The notes: generated by a model from the letters alone, not told the origin. A DNA stretch of 64,000 bases from Helianthus annuus (GCF_002127325.2 NC_035437.2:173386530-173450529), one strand, 5' to 3'. Shown: positions 24,014 through 36,915, counted from the stretch's first letter. A program made the numbers and translations.

Positions 24014-24392
24014 AGCCTATATGTAAGAGTAAACATTAAGTTATATAAAGGGGGAACAAGTTATATAAAGGGGAAACAAGTAATAAAAAATATAAAACAA
24101 AAATGTAAGAGTAAAATGCCAAAATCGACCCTGAGGTTTGGTCATATTTGTTTGTTTCATCCAAAAAGACAAAAATGTCAATTACATTAACAGAAAAAAT
24201 AAACTGGGTTAGTGATTTAGATAGAAATGGCAAAAAAAAAAAAAGGGCAAACCTAAAGGAGTCAAATGCACAAAAAAAATTCATTTAGGATGTAACAAGT
24301 AAATATGACTAAACCTCATGGACGATTTTGACATTTTACCCTACTTTCTACTTTTTGAGATTTTTACATATTTCCCCTACTAAAAACCCTTA

Positions 24393-24699
24393 GGCTATAG
24401 GGTGTGGTTGGAGCCCCATGGGGCTTTATCAAGTCCACATCAGCGCCACCTAGGATCCACCTCACCTATAGAGCCCCCTTTAATTTACATGGTGTGGATG
24501 GAGCCCCCTATTAATAAAAATAAAAAAAATAAAAAGATTTCATTGGTGAATTTACATGGCCCCACCTGATAAAGCCCTTTCGAGCTCGTTACCATGGTGG
24601 CGAGCCTTCAATGGCGCCCCGCCATAGCGCCTGGGGTGTGGTTCGATAGCGCCTTGGGGCGCTATAGGTATCCAGCTGGTGAGGGTGGCGCCCCCACAC
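24393..24699. mobile_element. Tourist-like MITE interrupted by the Tat element
   Basis: Left end TTA then GGCTATAGGGTGTGGTTGG. The sequence stops at GGCGCCCCCACAC where the Tat LTR begins, which looks like the inner part of the mirrored TIR. GGGGC/GCCCC words abound, as in the related copies at 53879-54585. The outer right tip is missing. Confidence 0.55.
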
Positions 24700-25576
24700 T
24701 GATGAAACAATGGTTAACCGGGCAGGGTTAACTCACTAGTCTCGTCAAGAAGGGTTAATCCCTTCCTCTCGAGGATCGCTGGCTAGATCATCCGCTGGTT
24801 GATCTCCTGCACAAGGGAACAAACCGTGACTCGTAACAAGGAGGATGGGGTGGGGGTGCTCCTTGTTACCACTCTCCGGCGTGAGAATCAGTAGCCTGCT
24901 TGGGAAGGAAAGTATGATAGTAGTAGTAGTAGTGAGGGAGTTGTGAAGAGATACCTCAAACTTGGTTTGGAGTTGGTATTTATAGCCGAGGAGTGAAGGA
25001 GGAGGTGGACGGATAGACTGACGACATGTTGCACCTTTGCAGGTGTGTCAGGCCTGTCGGTTGTGGAGGTGAAGCCACGTCAGCCTGTCGCTTATGTAGA
25101 CCTGACAGGCGGCTGTCATTGGTGCTACTTGCTCTGTGGTGTCAGTCCCACTTGCTGAGTGGACAGGATGCGGTGCGGGCCGCATCGCTGCTTGCGGTAA
25201 TTCTAGATGTTCCCGCGTCTCATTCTTTGATCAAGAAATACGCGAGATGCGGCGCCAAGCCGCATCATCGTCTGTGGTGACTGTTGCTGCTATCCAGCTC
25301 CCTTGTATTGATAGAAGTGTTCACTGGATGCGTTGCTAGGCCGCATCGCTGTGAGTACTTCCGTTTTCATACATCAGATGCGGTGCCATGCCACATTAGA
25401 ATACCATTCTCATATTCCAGGTAAGTCCTCCTCCATCATTGGGCAGATAGAAGTCGACCACTGTGTCCGCGCGTTCCCGCACGGACACAGGTAAGTTGTT
25501 AGCTAGTGGGGGTTTTGATAAGGGTCATGGTCACTCGCGGTCGTGCTAACGCGAGATCAGGGACCATACCCCTTCA
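24700..25576 (-). repeat. 3' LTR of the Tat element (877 bp)
   Basis: On the minus strand it starts TGAAGGGGTATGG after the polypurine tract and ends TTGTTTCATCA, so TG...CA. About 578 bp of it matches the LTR piece at 36916-37490. Confidence 0.82.
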
Positions 25577-25591
25577 AGTCCCCCAGTCTAG
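25577..25591 (-). other. polypurine tract of the Tat element
   Basis: Minus-strand AGACTGGGGGACT lies directly before the TG of the 3' LTR. Confidence 0.6.
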
Positions 25592-27223
25592 TGTTGCTGC
25601 CATATGCAAGTTGCATGTGGGAGGAGTACTGGACTATGGTGTCTAGAAGGTAGTTTGGAGTCTGGAGAAGATTCTAGGCCATGTAGATGGTCTTTGCTCT
25701 TCGTAAATCAAGTTGGAGATCCGGAAGAGTCATGTGACACCTCTTCCGTACCGGTGAAAAAGTTTCGTCTGATGCGAAATTCTCAGCCTAGGGTTTTGAT
25801 ATGGTAGCATGGGCTACGTGCTTCTGATCTCATCAGGGTTGGGTGCCACCTGTTGGTGTGTCGACCCAACCTTTGAGATCTTGCTGGAGGTGTCCACAAA
25901 CTTCAAACCAACCTCTGAGATGGTGGTTGAAGATCTTCACAAACTTCGAACCAACCTCTGTGGTGGTGAATTAAGAAGAGAGTGGTCTTCAGAAGTAATT
26001 GGACATATAATGATGATCCCTTTTGTGGGGTGTTCATGTTCTTCCAATTAGCTCTCAAGTAACCGCACGTCCTTTGTGGTTACCTCATTGCTTGGCATTG
26101 TTGGCCACGTTTGGCTGAACAATGTTGGATACTTGCGTCATTGTTGGCCGTGTTTGGTCGAACAATTTGAATCTGGATAATGGTCAAATAAACATGGTCA
26201 TAGGCATGGTTATTCCCACCATTGTTTATTCTATCCGTCTTACAAGTGGGTCAACAAAGTCATAAGCAGACTTGTTACCGCTGTTTGGCCGCTTGTTGTT
26301 CAACGAGACCTCTTTAGGTGAGTGGGAATCTCGTTCGTATCTGTTCTTTAGCCACTTCCCTTCACGCTCCAATGCCGAGGAGCTTTCCTTGAAGTAGCTT
26401 CGTTCATCTGTGTGATGACTTAGTTGTGGCTCTTCCGTGGCAACCATTTGCGGAGCTATGGGTGTGTCCGCAGCGACTCATGAGTGTCTGCGGTTTTGTA
26501 ACCCAATACTCGATTGAAACGAGTGTGTTGCTCGGATGTGGCTCTTGAAGGATCAGGAGTCAGGGTTGCTGATGTGCGTTCGCGTACATTCCCATCCTTC
26601 TTTTCTTTGAAGAAGCTGTTTACGCACCCTCTGTGGTTGTGAACCGAACATGAGGGATTTGAAGCTTGAAAAGAATGAAGGCAATGCGGTTTACCTATTC
26701 CTGAGATGCGGTTCAGTCCAAAGAACAACGCTGGTTCTGAGCATCTGACACACCTGTACGGGCTCGTGTGTGTCATCTCCGCATATTCCGCGTGTGCTCG
26801 TGGGTATGTGCGGACATGTTTATACTCCCTTAACTATGGAAAGATATAATTTTTGGCTATTTTGAGGGGTATGTAAAAAAACGACATGCGGTATGGGTTA
26901 TGGTGCGGTATACCAGAGAAACCGCATGCCGCTTGTGTTTGGATAATGTTGTCGCTTTTTGTTGCATACGTGGCTGAGCGCACGTGTGAGTTGGTGGAAG
27001 TTGGGGAGATTTCCTGGCATGTGCTGAAATGAAAGGACATTTGTACTGCCCGAGGTCATAAATGCACTGTAGCAGGAGTGTAAACGTCTCCTATGTCAGG
27101 CGCGTGTGCGGCCACGCGCGCGTGGTAACCGTCAGCGGAACCGTCGCTGAACACGTGGCACCGCATAATTCGTTCTTTTTGGACGTGATGATTTGGTTTC
27201 CATGTCACATTTATTGCGATGAG
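25592..27223. other. non-coding region of the Tat element, upstream of the antisense gene
   Basis: No convincing gene. A direct repeat with ACTTCAAACCAACCTCTG / ACTTCGAACCAACCTCTG occurs at about 25900 and 25945, and GAACAATGTTGGA / GAACAATTTGAAT near 26118-26170. It probably serves as the promoter region of the plus-strand antisense gene. Confidence 0.4.
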
Positions 27224-27230
27224 TATATAA
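27224..27230 (+). promoter_or_regulatory. TATA box of the antisense gene
   Basis: TATATAA on the plus strand, 156 bp before the first ATG of the antisense gene (27386). Confidence 0.65.
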
Positions 27231-27385
27231 GGGGAAACCGTTCGTGGTTTCCCCTCACTTGTTCAAAATTTTAAAATTTCCCGGCGAGAGAAAAAAGATT
27301 CCTCCGTCTTCTCCGATAAGCTTTTCTGAAATTCCGGTGAGATTGTTTGAGTTTTAGTACTCATTTTCTTTTCTTCTACATCTCT

Positions 27386-30300
27386 ATGGCTGAACCATCA
27401 AATCCACACAATGTGGAGGGTGAAAACGCTGAACAACAGCCGCTGCGGCGGCTGATGAAGATGAAGATGATGGTGGTGGTGCAATCGGTGGTGGTCTACC
27501 GGTATTGAAGTAGTCAAAGGGTCAATTTAATACCCTGATGACCAGTATACAAATGGCTGAGGAGTGGGCTGCAACCTACCCACCAGAGGGTGACACTGGT
27601 GCCGATGCTCCGGCGGGATTTATCACTTTGTGGGCCGAGTTCTTTAACGATGGCAACCTCCGACTGTCTGTGACGGTGTTTGTTGCCGAGGTGTTAGAAT
27701 ATTATCACCTTCATATTTCCCAACTGAGTCCATTTGGGATGTTCCGGATCAGGAACTTCGAGTACACTTTCCGTGCTCTTGGTTTGGACGTTACCGTTGA
27801 GAATTTTCGGCGGTTCTACCAGTTAACGGTAAACACCGGATTTTTCTCTTTCAACCAACGGTATGGGAGTCCCAAGCTGATGACCCCTCCGAAGGGTCTT
27901 ACCAAGTGGAAAAGAAGGTTTTTCTACGTTAAAGCTTGTGCGGTGCATGCCAACATGACCTTTCGGAACGTGAATGTGGGCGTTACTGCGGAAGATATTG
28001 CTCTCCCCACCGCAAAGACTGTAGATTGGTTCTCTAGGCTGAGGCCTATTGAACTTAAGAAACTGGGCAACAATGAACTTTGGGTGTTGCGGATGATGCT
28101 AACTCGACCCGATAGGAGGGCAAGGCCTGTTGTGCGGGAAAAAAATGGTGGTAAGGATTATCACCCTTGTGCGGTTTCCTTGCTTCCTTTTCTTGTTTTA
28201 CTAATTTTGCATGTGTTTTATTAGAGGACGCTCCTTTGTGGAGGATGTTTGAGTCAGATTTCGAGGGCAAGGTTGAGTTGCTTCCGTGTGGGGAACGGGA
28301 AGGTTTTAACTTGGAGATTGTTGACAATTTCCTCGTTCCCCCGCGTAATGTGTTGAATGCACCCATGCCAGAAGACAAAGGTATCTTCTAAGATTTCCTT
28401 GTTTGTTTAAAGTTCACCCTTGTATTCTGCTTGCTTGATTGTGTCGAATGCAGGTAATCTTGGGGACTTGGGGAAGTTTGAAGTGAAAACTGTCCCTAAG
28501 AAACATGTGGAGAGGAAACAGGTGAAGAAACCCGCGCAGGGTCGCGGTAAGGGAAAACCTGAGGGTTCTGGTTGCCCTTCCTTTAGTGTCGCAGGCGGCA
28601 GGTATCTCTCGTTCTTGTTACCGCAGATATACCGATTACATGGTAGTATCTGACACCCTTAAGGGTTTGGGTGTTCTAGGTGGTGGTGTGGCTGCAGGTG
28701 GGACCTCTGCGGGTTCGCAGCCTGCTGGTGAGAAGAGAAAGCCAGAGGAGAAAGTTGTTGGTGCTGGTGAAGTAAAGCGTCGGAAGATACAGACCAAAAG
28801 GTCAACTGGTGCGACGCAAAAGAAACCTGCGGTTACTTCTGGTAAGTGATTTATAACTTTTACAAGTGTTTGTATGTACAACTTGTTTTCTGATAGTTAT
28901 TGCTTTTGTGTTTTGTAGAACCGCAACGAAAGGACTTCTCCTCTTTGTTTGAGATGCCTTCGTCTCCCCCGCATGACACAGCTGTGGATGTGGGGGTGAC
29001 TAAAGAACTCACCGATCCTTCTGCCAAGGTGGTGCCTGATCCTTCAGTGCAGGCAGAGGAGACTGTGGGGAAAGCTGCGTCCCAGATTTTTGATACTGTT
29101 GATTCCTCCAACAACCTGATCTCTCCAAATGATGCTGATGATTTAGACTTGAGGTTTTCTGATGCTGGAAAACAAAAATCTGGTGCTGAACCGCAGAAGT
29201 CTCCTGCTGCTGAGAAGGTTTCTGGTTCCGCTTCTGGTGGTGCGGGTTACGAAGAGCCTCCGATTCAGCCTGGAGAGTCTAAACTGGAGTATTACTACCG
29301 CACCTATACGCCGGATCGGAGTATGAGCTATCACCGACCCCCCTGGACTGTTATGCAGGGGGATGATATCTCAAATAATGCTTCCTTTTGCAAGGAGATT
29401 CTGGGTGGCGTGGGCACCCCATTCGAGGTTAACCGAGCTCGCGCTTTGCCGCGTTAACTCCGAATCAACCAACTCTCTTCCATGTTTGTGGGGAGTTCCA
29501 TTATGGTGAATGTCATTATGGAGGACTACCAAGCGTTGGGTCGCAGGGAGGAGGAGTCTGTCCGCCTGCGTGCTGAGGCGGAAAAGTTGGTGAGAGCTGC
29601 TCGCGAGGGTGCGGAGCAGCTTGAAAAAGATAAGGCTGCTTTTGAGAGGCATAAGCAGACTGAGGAATGAGCTGCAACTACTGAGCTTAAACAGGTCCGT
29701 ATTCTTGCCAAGTTACTTTCTGATGAACGCAAGAGTTGGAACGAAAAACTTTCTGATGAGCGCAAGAGCTGGAAAGTATCTTGGGCCAAACAGAATGAAA
29801 CATTGTTTCATGTTCGTCAGGAGTTGACGAATGCCAAGGCAGCGAATGCTGCTTTGGGCAAGGAGAAAGCTGCGGCCGAAGCGGTTGCTGTTAAGGCCCG
29901 GGAGGCAGAGGCTTGGGTTGCAAAGGCGCTTGAAGAGGCCAAAGAGGCGGGGGCCCGTGCTGCAAAGGCTCTTGAAGAGGCCAAGGAGAAAGAGGGCCGC
30001 GTTTCTAAGGCTCTTGAAGAAGCGAATGCTGACCGCACCCGTTTGAACCAGATCGGTGGCAGCCTCCAGGTATGAGTTGCCTTTTCAGTTGAACTTTCCT
30101 TTTACTTTCTGAGTATGTTTAATGATTTTGTGCATACTATGTTTCTTGTTTTCGAAAGGCTGAGGTGCAGACTCGAGAGGCCAAGCTTGCAGAGGTTAGT
30201 GCCCGTGTGACTGAAGCTGAAAAGCGAGCTAGTGAGGCTGCTGAGGCCAGAGATAGCCTTACGTCTTCATTCAATCACCTTGAGGCCGACCATGAGTGGA

Positions 30301-30757
30301 TGCGGTATCACGGTATTGCACATGTAAGTATCTGGTATCTTTGCTTTTGTTTGGTTTGCACGTGATAATCTTATTGCTTGCGTTGCAGATTGTTAAGGCT
30401 ATCCTGGATGCGCCTGAGACTGCAACGGGTATAGACTTGATTACGCAACGTGCCCGGGATGCTGGCTTTAAAGCTGGTTACAACCGATGCATCAGCCATA
30501 TGAACATCTTGTCTAAAGGCGGGTACACCGATGAACGGTCAGGGTTTCATGGTGTAAATACTGAAGCGCTTCTTGAGGCGGCTACTGCATCATTCTATGA
30601 TGTGTCTTTTTCCGCTCTTGAGAAGCTTGATGAATGTTTGGATGCGCCTGACTATGTAGACCGTTTACGGATGTTGTATGTTGATGCCGATGAATCGGAA
30701 GAGGGAAAGACTACTGGTGTTGGCAAAGATGGCGCGGGTACCAGCGGTACAAAATAG
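27386..30757 (+). pseudogene. antisense extra gene of the Tat element (PF04195-like, coiled coil), six exons, broken
   Basis: Exons by GT-AG borders: 27386-28150, 28225-28380, 28454-28841, 28919-30069, 30159-30323, 30389-30757. The N-terminal part (LRLSVTVFVAEVLEYYHLH, FRALGLDVTVENFRRFYQL) resembles the 'putative gypsy type transposon domain' PF04195. A charged acidic/basic middle follows, then a long alanine/glutamate coiled coil (KALEEAKE repeats), then a globular end (ITQRARDAGFKAGYNRCI). Breaks: a frameshift in the ATG-proximal exon (about 27435-27450), an in-frame TAG at 27511-27513, a frame change near 28590, another near 29440-29460, and a TGA at 29668-29670. Its role in the element is unknown. 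It lies opposite to gag-pol and has its own TATA box. Confidence 0.8.
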
Positions 30758-31297
30758 GGTTAGGTTGGCCTGCGTGCCCTTTTTTGTTTTCCTCATGTAA
30801 ATGTCAGAACTTTATGTAAATCCTTTGTACACCGCGTGGGTGTAAGAATTTTTTGAATATAAAGTTTAACTGTTGTTGCTCAATTTGTACAAGTGTTTTT
30901 ACTTCTTGCATGTTTGAACGTGACTGTGCAGAACTCTACCCATTGTAAACGCGGTTGAGTATACTCTATACCTTCGTCGTATGAATATTAGTCAATTCCA
31001 GTGTTTGTCCCGTTAGGGTTTAGGAATTGTATAGGTTTTGTAAAAACCGTGTGTGTATCCAGCTGGATAGACACTGAATGTTTTGCCTTTGCTGGCCTAT
31101 TACAATATTTGTGTGTGGTCACCGCTTTGTGTGGGTATCGCGAATGAAGATTTTGCCAATCTGTTTTTGCAGATACCGCAAAGTGGAACACGCATTTGTA
31201 ATAGTAGTAATAAACAATATTGAATTGAATTTCTCATTTATTTATTTGCCAATGGCCTGCGGCCTGGTAGGTTACATGGAAAATGTAAAAACATGGC
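30758..31297. other. intergenic between convergent antisense gene and integrase
   Basis: 3' region of the antisense gene (AATATAAAG near 30857 as a possible poly(A) signal) meeting the 3' end of pol. No gene seen. Confidence 0.4.
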
Positions 31298-34200
31298 TTA
31301 CATGTAACAGCGTCGAAGCTGTTGTGCATTCCATGTGCGTGCGATAGGTTCGCTTTCTAACGTTTGCAATTTATACGTGCCCTTACCCAGGACCTCTTTG
31401 ATGAGGTAGGGTCCTTCCCACTTGGGGGCAAGTTTTCCCGGGCGTTCAGCGTTAGATGCTTCGTTATCGCGAAGGACGTAGTCTTCTGGGTTAAAGGTAC
31501 AAACCCGCACGCGTGAATTGTAGTATTTTTCAAGCTTGGTTTTGTACTTGGCCTCGTTGATGGCAGCGTTTTCGCGCCTTTCTTCTAAGAGGTCCAAGTC
31601 AAGCCTGCGTGCTTCATTGTTAGCTATTTTGTTGATAGCCAACATTCGAGGTGAAGGAAGACCTACTTCTGCGGGGATTACCGCTTCTGAGCCATAGACC
31701 AGGCTGAAGGGTGTCTCCCCGTTGCTCGTTTTTGGGCTTGTTCGGTGAGCCCATAAGATGCTTGGGAGTTCATCGACCCAGCCACGCTTGGCTGTTCCCA
31801 ACCTTGCTTTGATGCCTTCGACTAGACTTTTATTGATACTCTCAACTTAGCCATTTCCTTGCGGGTGTGCCACGGAGGAGAATATGTGTTCAATATGTAG
31901 TTCTTCTAGCCATTTTTGAAATTCGTTAGCAGCAAAGTTGGTGCCGTTATCGGTAACGATGCACATTGGTAGACCGAAACGGCAGATGATGTGTTCCCAA
32001 ATGAACTTCCTCGTTATCATAGCAGTGGTTGAGGCGAGTGGTTTTGCCTCTACCCATTTTGTGAAGTAATCGACAGCTACTATGATAAATTTGACAAATT
32101 TGACCGCACCTGGTGCGTCCGGAAACGGTCCGACCACGTCAATTGCCCATTTCTGAAAAGGCTATGCGGTGGTGACTGGGATCAAGTTGTTCTTGGGGCG
32201 CAAAGTCTTGGGAGCATGTCGCTGACAATTAATACACTTGCGCAATTCTTTGACGGCATCTAGGTGCATGCCGGGCCAGTAATACCCAGCATTCATAATT
32301 TTAGCAACTATAATGCGTGGTCCTGCGTGTATGCCACACATTCCCTCGTGTATCTCTCTGATGAGGTATGTGGCATCTTGAGGGTCGACGCAGCATAGGA
32401 GTGGGCCTAGGTATGATTTACGGTATAAGATACCGTCTTCCATTTGATAATGGCATGCTTTGTATTGTAATTTGCGTGCCTCTGACTTGCTTTCGGGAGT
32501 CACACCTGATTGCAAGTATGCAATGATTGGTGTCGTCCAGGATGTTGTACCGTACTAGATGACATTGACTTGGCGCAGGGGTACTGAGGGATTCTGCAGA
32601 ATTTCAATGCGTATCTCCTTTGCCAGGTGCTGGAAACTGGTGGATGCAAGTTTTGACAGTGCATCCGTGGATTTGTTTTCCTTCTATTGATATGACGGAT
32701 ATTGAAGGAAGTGAATTTTGATTTTAGTTGCAAGGCTTGCTCGAGGTAGAGGATCATGATATCCCCTTTTGCGGCATAGTCACCGCGTACCTGCCCTGCG
32801 ACTAACAAGGAGTCGACGTGTGCTTCCAGATGTTGTACGCCGAGCTTGACTGCCAGACGTAGCCCTACCAATAGAGCCTCATACTCTGCCTCGTTATTTA
32901 TGCTTTTGAAATCGAGGCGGATTGCATAGGTAAGCTCTTGGTCATCAGGGCTAACGAGTCGCAGACCTGCACCTGCACCTTCTTCGTTGGACGCACCATC
33001 CCGGTAAAAAGTGCCCATGTTTCTGAAGAAGGTGGTGATGCAGGGTTTTGTTCTTCCTCGCATTCTTGGATGCGATTTGCCGGTACCTTGGCAACAAAAT
33101 CTGCCAGGACCTGGCCCTTGATTGCGGGGCGCGGCTTGTAGTTTAGCGTGAGTGCGCCCAGCTCGATTGCCCATTTTGCTAACCTCCCAGAGATGTTAGG
33201 TTTGGATAGGATCGGGCCGATCCTGTAGTTGGTTAACACCGTGATGACGTGGTTTGCGAAGTAGCGCCGCAACTGTCTTGACGCATGTACTAGTGCTAGT
33301 ACCAACTTTTCCATTATTGAATATCTTGTCTCTGGGTCGTTGAGCATCTTGCTGATGTAGTAGATGGGTGTTTGAACCCCCTCTCGCTCCACTATTAGTA
33401 CCGCACCTACCGCATTGTCCGCGGCGGATAGGTATAATATAAGTGGTTCATCTTTGCGTGGTGCGGTTAGAGTTGGGAGTTGTATCAAACACTCTTTCAT
33501 TTCCCAGAAAGCGTTTCCAGCCTCTGCGTTCCATTGGAATTGTTCTTTCTTTAAACAGTTCCGCAGGGTCTTGATGAAAGGGTAAGACTTAGCTGCATGG
33601 TTGGTTAAGAATCTATTTAATGCGGCTAGCCTGCCGGCTAGTCGTTGCATCTCTTTCATCGTTGAAGGCGATGGCATAGTCTTGATCGCCTGAACTTTTT
33701 CCGGGTTTACCTTGAATCCATCTTTGGTTACGATGAATCCAAGGAATTTGCCTTCTTCCATTCCAAACGAGCATTTCCCTAGATTGAGCTTCATATTGAC
33801 GCTTCGCAGAGTTTGGAATGTTATTTCGATATCGGTGAGCATGGTATCCTCTTCCATGCTCATGACGACTATGTCGTCCATGTAGATTTCGACACTTTTG
33901 CTGATTTGCCCGCGGAAAGTGTCGTTCATCAGTTTTTGATAGGTTGCGCCCGCGTTGCGCAACTCAAACGGCATTTTTGTATAGCAGTAATTTCCGGTAG
34001 GGGTGCGGAATGCCGTTTTGTCTTCATCCTCGATTGCCATCTGTACCTGGTGGTAGCCTTTGTAACAATCGAGGAAGCACTTCCATCGAAATGGTGCGAG
34101 GTTATTGACCTTTTCGTCGATTTCTGGAAGTGCGTAACAATCCTTGGGACAGGCTTTGTTGAGGTCTTTATAGTCGACGCACATGCGCCAGCCCCCGGAT

Positions 34201-34999
34201 GGTTTCTCTACCATGACTGGGTTGGACAACCAAGTCTGGTACTTAACTTCCCGTAGGATGCCTGCGGAGAGCAGCTCTTCCACCTGCTCATGCATCGCCT
34301 GATTTTTTGCGGATCCAAGGTGGCGTTAGCCTTGGATCACCGGCTTGATACCTGGCAAGGTATTCAAGAAATGTTGCGCGATTTCGCGTGGAACCCCAGT
34401 CATGTCTGCGGGTGCCCACGCAAAAATATCTTGGTTCCTGAAGAGAAGCTGCTTCAGGTGCGCTCTGGTGTTGGGGGACAAGGCGTGGCCCAACGTGACC
34501 TTTTGTTCTGGGTATCTTGTATTGAGGACCCATTTTCCTGGTCGGTTGTTGGGGGTCGGCATTGCTATCTTGGTCGGATGCAGTTTGTCCGACGTCATGA
34601 CTTCCCTGCGTGCATAGATTATCGCGACCCCTATTTCGGTTGGGAAACCGACTACAGAATGGGGTACGAACGTAATCATGTTGAAGTCGCCTTGGGATTC
34701 TCTCCCAAGGAGCACGTCATATTTGGAAGTATGAGGTAAAACCATGAAGTTTACCTCTTCTGTTCGTGTGTGCCTTCCGCTGGTGAGGCGCACAGGAAAA
34801 GTAATTTGGCCTAGGGGAAAGACAGTTTCCCCTGCGAACCCGACCAACGGGTAATCCACTGCTTGCAACCGATCTTTGTCTTTCTGATCGAACTGGTTGA
34901 AGCACTGCTCGTATATGATATCAAAAGTATTGCCCGGGTCGATGAATAATCACTCGGTGCAGTAATGAGCTAGTTGGCCTGTAATAACGACGGCGCGCC
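31298..34999 (-). pseudogene. Tat Pol: protease, RT, two RNase H domains, integrase; several breaks
   Basis: Minus strand, from high to low coordinates: protease-like LFIDPGNTFDIIYEQ (about 34940) and DVLLGRESQGDFN; RT about 34295-33560 with YKDLNKAC and IYMDD; first RNase H about 33480-33180; second, archaeal-like RNase H about 33020-32690 (DGASNEEGAGAGL, NNEAEYEALL); integrase zinc finger (HEGMCGIH ... CINC) about 32345-32220; integrase core with DVVGPFP, TDNGTNF and VES, about 32160-31800; C-terminal part to 31298. Stops or frame changes lie near 34325, between the RNase H domains, near 32160 and at 31847. The catalytic residues are mostly still readable, so the decay is moderate. Confidence 0.9.
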
Positions 35000-35015
35000 T
35001 GTCGCGCGGACCGCC

Positions 35016-36857
35016 TCAGAATTTTGGCAAAACGACTTGCTCGTCTTTCCAGTCATTGTCCGGTCTTCTCGCCGCCTTGCGCGGCCTTGCTTTGCCTCCG
35101 TTGATCATACGGGTTGAGGCCACATACATGGTCCTCTTCCCTGAGGAGGTGCCTTCGCCGTGGGGGGTAATACGCTTGGTGGGTTTTTTCCCACCGGGCA
35201 ACAGATGTTGCAGCTTCCCCTCCTTTAAGTCTCGCTCAATCTCCAGCCGGAGACTGATGCAGTTATTTGTTGCGTGGCCCGAGTCCTTGTGATAGTCACA
35301 ACAGAGAGTGAGGTCCTGGTTTTTCTTGGACTTCATCGGTTGGGCCGGTCGCAGAAAATGCGCGTCCGTAAGCAGGACGTCGCTTGGTGACTGGGTAATT
35401 TCGGTCCAGTTACGGTCCCGAGATTGTTTTTTCGTCGCCCGGTTTTCACGCTGGGCGTTGATGGTTGCCCTTGCGTCGGACTGGCTGTTGTGCGGGACGT
35501 ATGGTTTGGAATCACTGCCACGATTCCAAGTGTCCCGGTTGCGCTTATTATTGCGCTTAGTCCTTGGCGGGAGGGCTGTCTTTCCACCTGCGGTGGTGCC
35601 TTACCAACATGCGGTTTGAGGGACCGCTGAGTATGGGCATATGTCTTGACTGCAGTCATGACATCTTCCCATTTCTTTGGCAATCCGTCCTTGCTAGAGA
35701 GAGTCATAACCATCTGATCATCTCTAACCGCAACGATGAAGTGGTTACGTGCCATTTGGTCGGCAACGTCGCCTATCTCTAGGCATTCTTTGTTGAATCG
35801 GACGACGAACGCTTCTATTGATTCGTCGTCCCTGCGCCAGTGTTCATGCCGTCCATGGAATCACGTTTACGGCGTCGTTGCTGGCTAAAATGCGCGAGGA
35901 ACTTAGCTTCTAAGTCCTCGAATGAGGCCAGTGACGCGACTGGCAAAGAATCGAACCAAGCCCTCGCCAGGCCCGTGAGGGTCTGGGGAAAAATTGACAC
36001 TAGGTGGGTTCGTCCCACTTGCCGTTACATCCCGCGCCGGTGAAGATATTTCTGTGGTCGTCCGGATCGGACGAACCATTGTATTTTCCGATGTATAATG
36101 GGAATTTCGTGGTGCTGACATCGGCGTTGGCGATTCTTGGGACGAACTTGGAGTTTTCGGCCGCAGATTTCGGCCTATAGGGCTGGCTCTCGGCCCGCTT
36201 CGCAGGCCTGAGGTATGTGTTGCGGGGGTGAGTGGGAGGAACGTAGTGCCGTCCTCCCGGTCTGCTGCTGGTAGCATGAGATTCCTCGCAATATGTATGG
36301 TCGTCTGGGTCAGTACGGCCATATCCTTCGTGATGGGACTGCGGTCCCAGCCGGCTTTGAATGCCGGAGCCATGGTGGGCTGTGGATTGCCGCCTGTTAT
36401 CGCCTTGAGGGCCTAGGCGGCTTTGTATTGGGCCTCTGGCATGAGACCCATATGAGGAATCGTCCTCATCGATTGTGCGGACCTCACAGTAAGAGGATCC
36501 GCGGTCCTCCCGCCTGCTTCGGGAGGCTGGGCGTGAAGGAACCCTACCGTCGTATTGTAAAATACGACGCGCAGGGGTATGTGGTGCCGGGGTAGGCCCG
36601 GCTTGCGCTTCCGCGCAAGCTCGATTGTATGTTGTGGCCAGCAGGGCTGCCTGCTGGTCATACCAGGCATGAGGATTCATGTCTGGAGGGATCACAGATG
36701 CGTACTGTGAGAGATCGTGTCCAAACGTAAGGGATGCGCCCCCTTGCGTTGATGTGCCAATGTGGCCAGGATTTTGGGCTGGAGGAGCAGTCCCCAAAGG
36801 CCCTGGGTTGGTGGGGTTTAGGCTATCCTCTGAATTTTTGTTTAGACGATCTGACAT
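35016..36857 (-). pseudogene. Tat gag, broken by stops and frameshifts
   Basis: ATG at 36857-36855, only about 58 bp after the LTR. The N-terminal part is proline/arginine-rich; the capsid-like part includes KFPLYIGKYNGSSDPDDH, PQTLTGLARAWFDSLP and FVVRFNKECLEIGDVADQM; a single zinc-knuckle-like motif CDYHKDSGHATNNC lies near 35300. An in-frame TAG stands at about 36000-36002 where a tryptophan is expected (DEPT-stop), a frame change follows at once, another lies near 35833, and another lies between 35400 and 35336. It would have formed the particle shell. Confidence 0.85.
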
Positions 36858-36915
36858 GATCTTTTGAGAGGGAGAGGGATGTTAAAAAAGTGCTAAGAGT
36901 AGCGGTGGGCGCCAA

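Larger units (their letters stand above)
21390..24345. mobile_element. pair of inverted arms enclosing LINE and MITE DNA
   Basis: About 21390-21650 matches the reverse complement of about 24036-24345 (for example GTAAAATGCCAAAATCG against its complement, then CTTGTTTCCC...TATA against GGGGAAACAAG). Each arm is itself a hairpin, with CCTGAGGTTTGGTCATATTTG-like DNA at both its ends. Either one large TIR element was later filled by other insertions, or two copies of one MITE sit in opposite directions. I cannot decide; no clear TSD is seen. Confidence 0.5.

Noticed and set aside
33813..34256. A 147-codon plus-strand frame opposite the Tat RT
   Set aside because: Shadow of the RT coding region on the other strand. 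No splice structure or domain, unlike the real antisense gene at 27386-30757.
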